Assembly (NCBI RefSeq): GCF_028283785.1
Contig: NZ_JAPWKB010000018.1
Coordinates: forward strand, 186,001 to 250,000
Direction: 5' to 3'
DNA: 64,000 nucleotides
DNA from: Paraburkholderia sp.
GTDB taxonomy: Bacteria > Pseudomonadota > Gammaproteobacteria > Burkholderiales > Burkholderiaceae
Below the pieces are notes generated by a model that saw nothing but the letters and a program-made list of their open reading frames with translations, was not told the DNA's origin and did not search any database. Every line of letters begins with the position of its first letter. Position 1 is the stretch's first letter. The position numbers and the translations under genes were made by a program. Shown here in pieces: positions 61,874 to 64,000 of this stretch.

Positions 61874-63847
61874 TCAGAACGCGATCCCCAATGTCAGATA
61901 CGGACGCACGCTCTTGTTGCGAATGCCGTAGGCGATATCGACGTTGACCGGACCGACCGGGCTGCGCCACCGAGCGCCGACACCGACGCCCGGATAGAAC
62001 ACTTTTTCGCCCCAGGTATCGGTCGCGGTGCCGATATCGAAAAACGCGGCCGCGCCCCAATCGTGGTTGAACCAGTGCTGATACTCGCCGCTGCCGGTCA
62101 GCAGATATTTGGTGGGCAGAATCGAGCCGTCGACGTTGTTACCGATGCTCTGGAAGCCATAGCCGCGCACCGAATTCGACCCGCCCGCGCGAAACAGCAG
62201 CGACGCCGGCACGCCGCTCGACGGCCCGCTCGTGAACACGCCGCCCATTTCCGCACGAAACACGATGATGTCGGCCTTGCCGATCGGGACGTACTGCTGG
62301 CCGCGCGCGTAACCGCGCACGAAGCTCTGGTCGGTCAGCATATGCTTGACCGCGAAGCCCGCCTCGACGTGAATCAGGTTGCCCGAACGCGGGAACAACG
62401 GGTCGTCGGTATTGCGGCGGGTCCATGACCACGCGGGCACCAGCGCGCGGCTCGTGGTCGGCGCGATGGCGTTCTGGTCCAGCCGGTCCTGGTAGTAGAG
62501 GATCGAATACGAGTAATCGATGTACTGCGAGGTGCGGGTTCGCTGCACGCCCGCACGAATACTGTAGATGCGGGTGTCGGACACATCCGTGGTCGTATAG
62601 GAACCCAACACACTGTTGGTCCAGCCACGCGCGCCCGGCGGCATTGCCAGCTGGATCTGACCGTACTGCTGGACTTCGTCGATGCGTCCTTCGATCGAGA
62701 AAGGCCACGCTTTGCCGAAGGTGTCGAGGTACGAATACGCGCCCTGCACCTGCGGACCGTTATCGGTCGAATAACCGATACCGCCGCGCACGCTGTTATA
62801 CGGATATTCGCTGACCTTCACGTGAACCGGCGTTTCGGCGGGTTTGGCCGTGTCGTTGTCTACGTCGATCGCGACGCTCGCGTAGTACGGCGTGTTCTGC
62901 AACTGCCGCTGAAGCTCGGTCACGCGCTGCACGTCGTACACATCGCCAACCGCAATCGGGTTCACGTTCGTGACGATGTGCTCCGGATAACGCCGCGTGC
63001 CGGACACGTCCAGCGGCCCCATCGTGAAGGTCGGACCGCTGTCGAACGACACGGTGAGCTTTGCGTCGTGCGTGCGCGGATCGATCCGCGCGACCGAGCG
63101 CGCGATTTTCGCGCCCAGATAACGCTTCGACTGCAAGGCCTTCAGCGCGTCGTTCTTCGCGTCGTTCCAGCCTGCCTGCGAAAACGGGTCGCCTTCGTGC
63201 AGCGAAAACGCAAAGCGCGTGGCGTTTTCCTGCTCCGGCGCTTCGGTCAGGATCGGCCCGCGAAACGACAGCGAGATCGACGAAATGGTGGTGAGCGGCC
63301 CGGGATCGACGCTGACCGTCACGTGCTTGCGACCGTCGACGGTTCGCACGTCGGTGCGCACGACCGGCGTGAAATAACCGCTGGTGGAAGCGAGATCGCG
63401 CACCTGTTGCGGCGTCGCGGTGACGAGAAATTCGAACTGGTCTTCGCTGATGTCGTCGCGCTTTGCGAAGCGGGAAATATCCAGGTGCGCTTCGAGCAGT
63501 TTGCGCAGATCGCGCGGCGTGGCCTCGATGTCGACGGTGTACGCCGCATGATGGCGCGAGAACCACGCGGCCTGCGCCTCGCGCGACGCAAACGGCGCGG
63601 TGAAGCCCAGCATCACGACCGCGCACGCGACGCACCCGCGCAGCGTCAGCGGCAGGAACGAGATCAACGCGGCCAGATGCGTGCGCCCGAAGGATCGCGC
63701 CGCTGCCGCCTGCCTGCTCCGCCCGTGCGGCGTTCTGATCGCACACCCCGTCAAACAGGACCTCCAGCCGTTGTCAGTCAATCTGTTGAAAAATCGTCGT
63801 GCCGTAGAGCGAAACCGCGCGCGACAAGGACCGCCGGAGACCGTCAT
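61874..63847 (-). CDS. tamA: BamA/TamA family outer membrane protein (start uncertain)
   Basis: POTRA-like repeats (RKHVTVSVDPGPLTTISSISLSFRGP...) and C-terminal beta-barrel (GGSNSVRGYGFQSIG...VGVGARWRSPVGPVNVDIAYGIRNKSVRPYLTLGIAF). Confidence 0.92.
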   Translation of the reverse strand: MTVSGGPCRARFRSTARRFFNRLTDNGWRSCLTGCAIRTPHGRSRQAAAARSFGRTHLAALISFLPLTLRGCVACAVVMLGFTAPFASREAQAAWFSRHHAAYTVDIEATPRDLRKLLEAHLDISRFAKRDDISEDQFEFLVTATPQQVRDLASTSGYFTPVVRTDVRTVDGRKHVTVSVDPGPLTTISSISLSFRGPILTEAPEQENATRFAFSLHEGDPFSQAGWNDAKNDALKALQSKRYLGAKIARSVARIDPRTHDAKLTVSFDSGPTFTMGPLDVSGTRRYPEHIVTNVNPIAVGDVYDVQRVTELQRQLQNTPYYASVAIDVDNDTAKPAETPVHVKVSEYPYNSVRGGIGYSTDNGPQVQGAYSYLDTFGKAWPFSIEGRIDEVQQYGQIQLAMPPGARGWTNSVLGSYTTTDVSDTRIYSIRAGVQRTRTSQYIDYSYSILYYQDRLDQNAIAPTTSRALVPAWSWTRRNTDDPLFPRSGNLIHVEAGFAVKHMLTDQSFVRGYARGQQYVPIGKADIIVFRAEMGGVFTSGPSSGVPASLLFRAGGSNSVRGYGFQSIGNNVDGSILPTKYLLTGSGEYQHWFNHDWGAAAFFDIGTATDTWGEKVFYPGVGVGARWRSPVGPVNVDIAYGIRNKSVRPYLTLGIAF

Positions 63848-64000
63848 GCAACGCCATGGACGCTGTGACCGCCACGCACCGAAGCACGCTATTTGAACAC
63901 AAGGGCACGGCCCGACGCGATCTTGAAAAAAGACCGGACAGCCCTGCAAACACTGGATTGTGGCGTATTGATCTGGATATTGGCGGCTGCGTGCGCGGGA

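Overview
This is a high-GC window with gene content typical of Burkholderia/Paraburkholderia (inferred from gene content and protein recognition; no search was run). Most of it is ordinary chromosome: otsA, two sigma-54 activators, paired lipoproteins, an ABC-type nitrate/sulfonate-like importer, a GGEEF diguanylate cyclase, an OmpR/EnvZ-type system divergent from a CpxP/Spy-like protein, hisQMP, a porin, PII, ppa, an ALDH/SDR/MFS operon, hemCD(X)Y, ppc, argH, a bestrophin-like protein, a decarboxylase pseudogene, dcd, a SodC-like protein, apbC, an OmpA lipoprotein, metG, and tamA/tamB. The most unusual structure is a two-copy repeat element of about 0.75 kb (about 1575-2468 and 44163-47867). 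It has long terminal inverted repeats (72 bp perfect, about 128 bp imperfect), a 34-nt palindrome CCTACTTTTCTTTGCTCGCGCAAAGAAAAGTAGG at each end, internal 55-60 bp degenerate tandem repeats and no convincing ORF. Both copies sit between convergent gene ends, and their outer flanks are G/T-rich when read from each neighbouring gene, starting at or within a few bases of its stop codon. Copy 2 is interrupted by an IS256-family element (8-bp TSD visible) and an IS30-family element with a frameshifted transposase. Genes on the borders of the elements show strong strand-asymmetric base composition, and two genes close to them carry single-base frameshifts. No tRNA, rRNA or CRISPR array was recognised.
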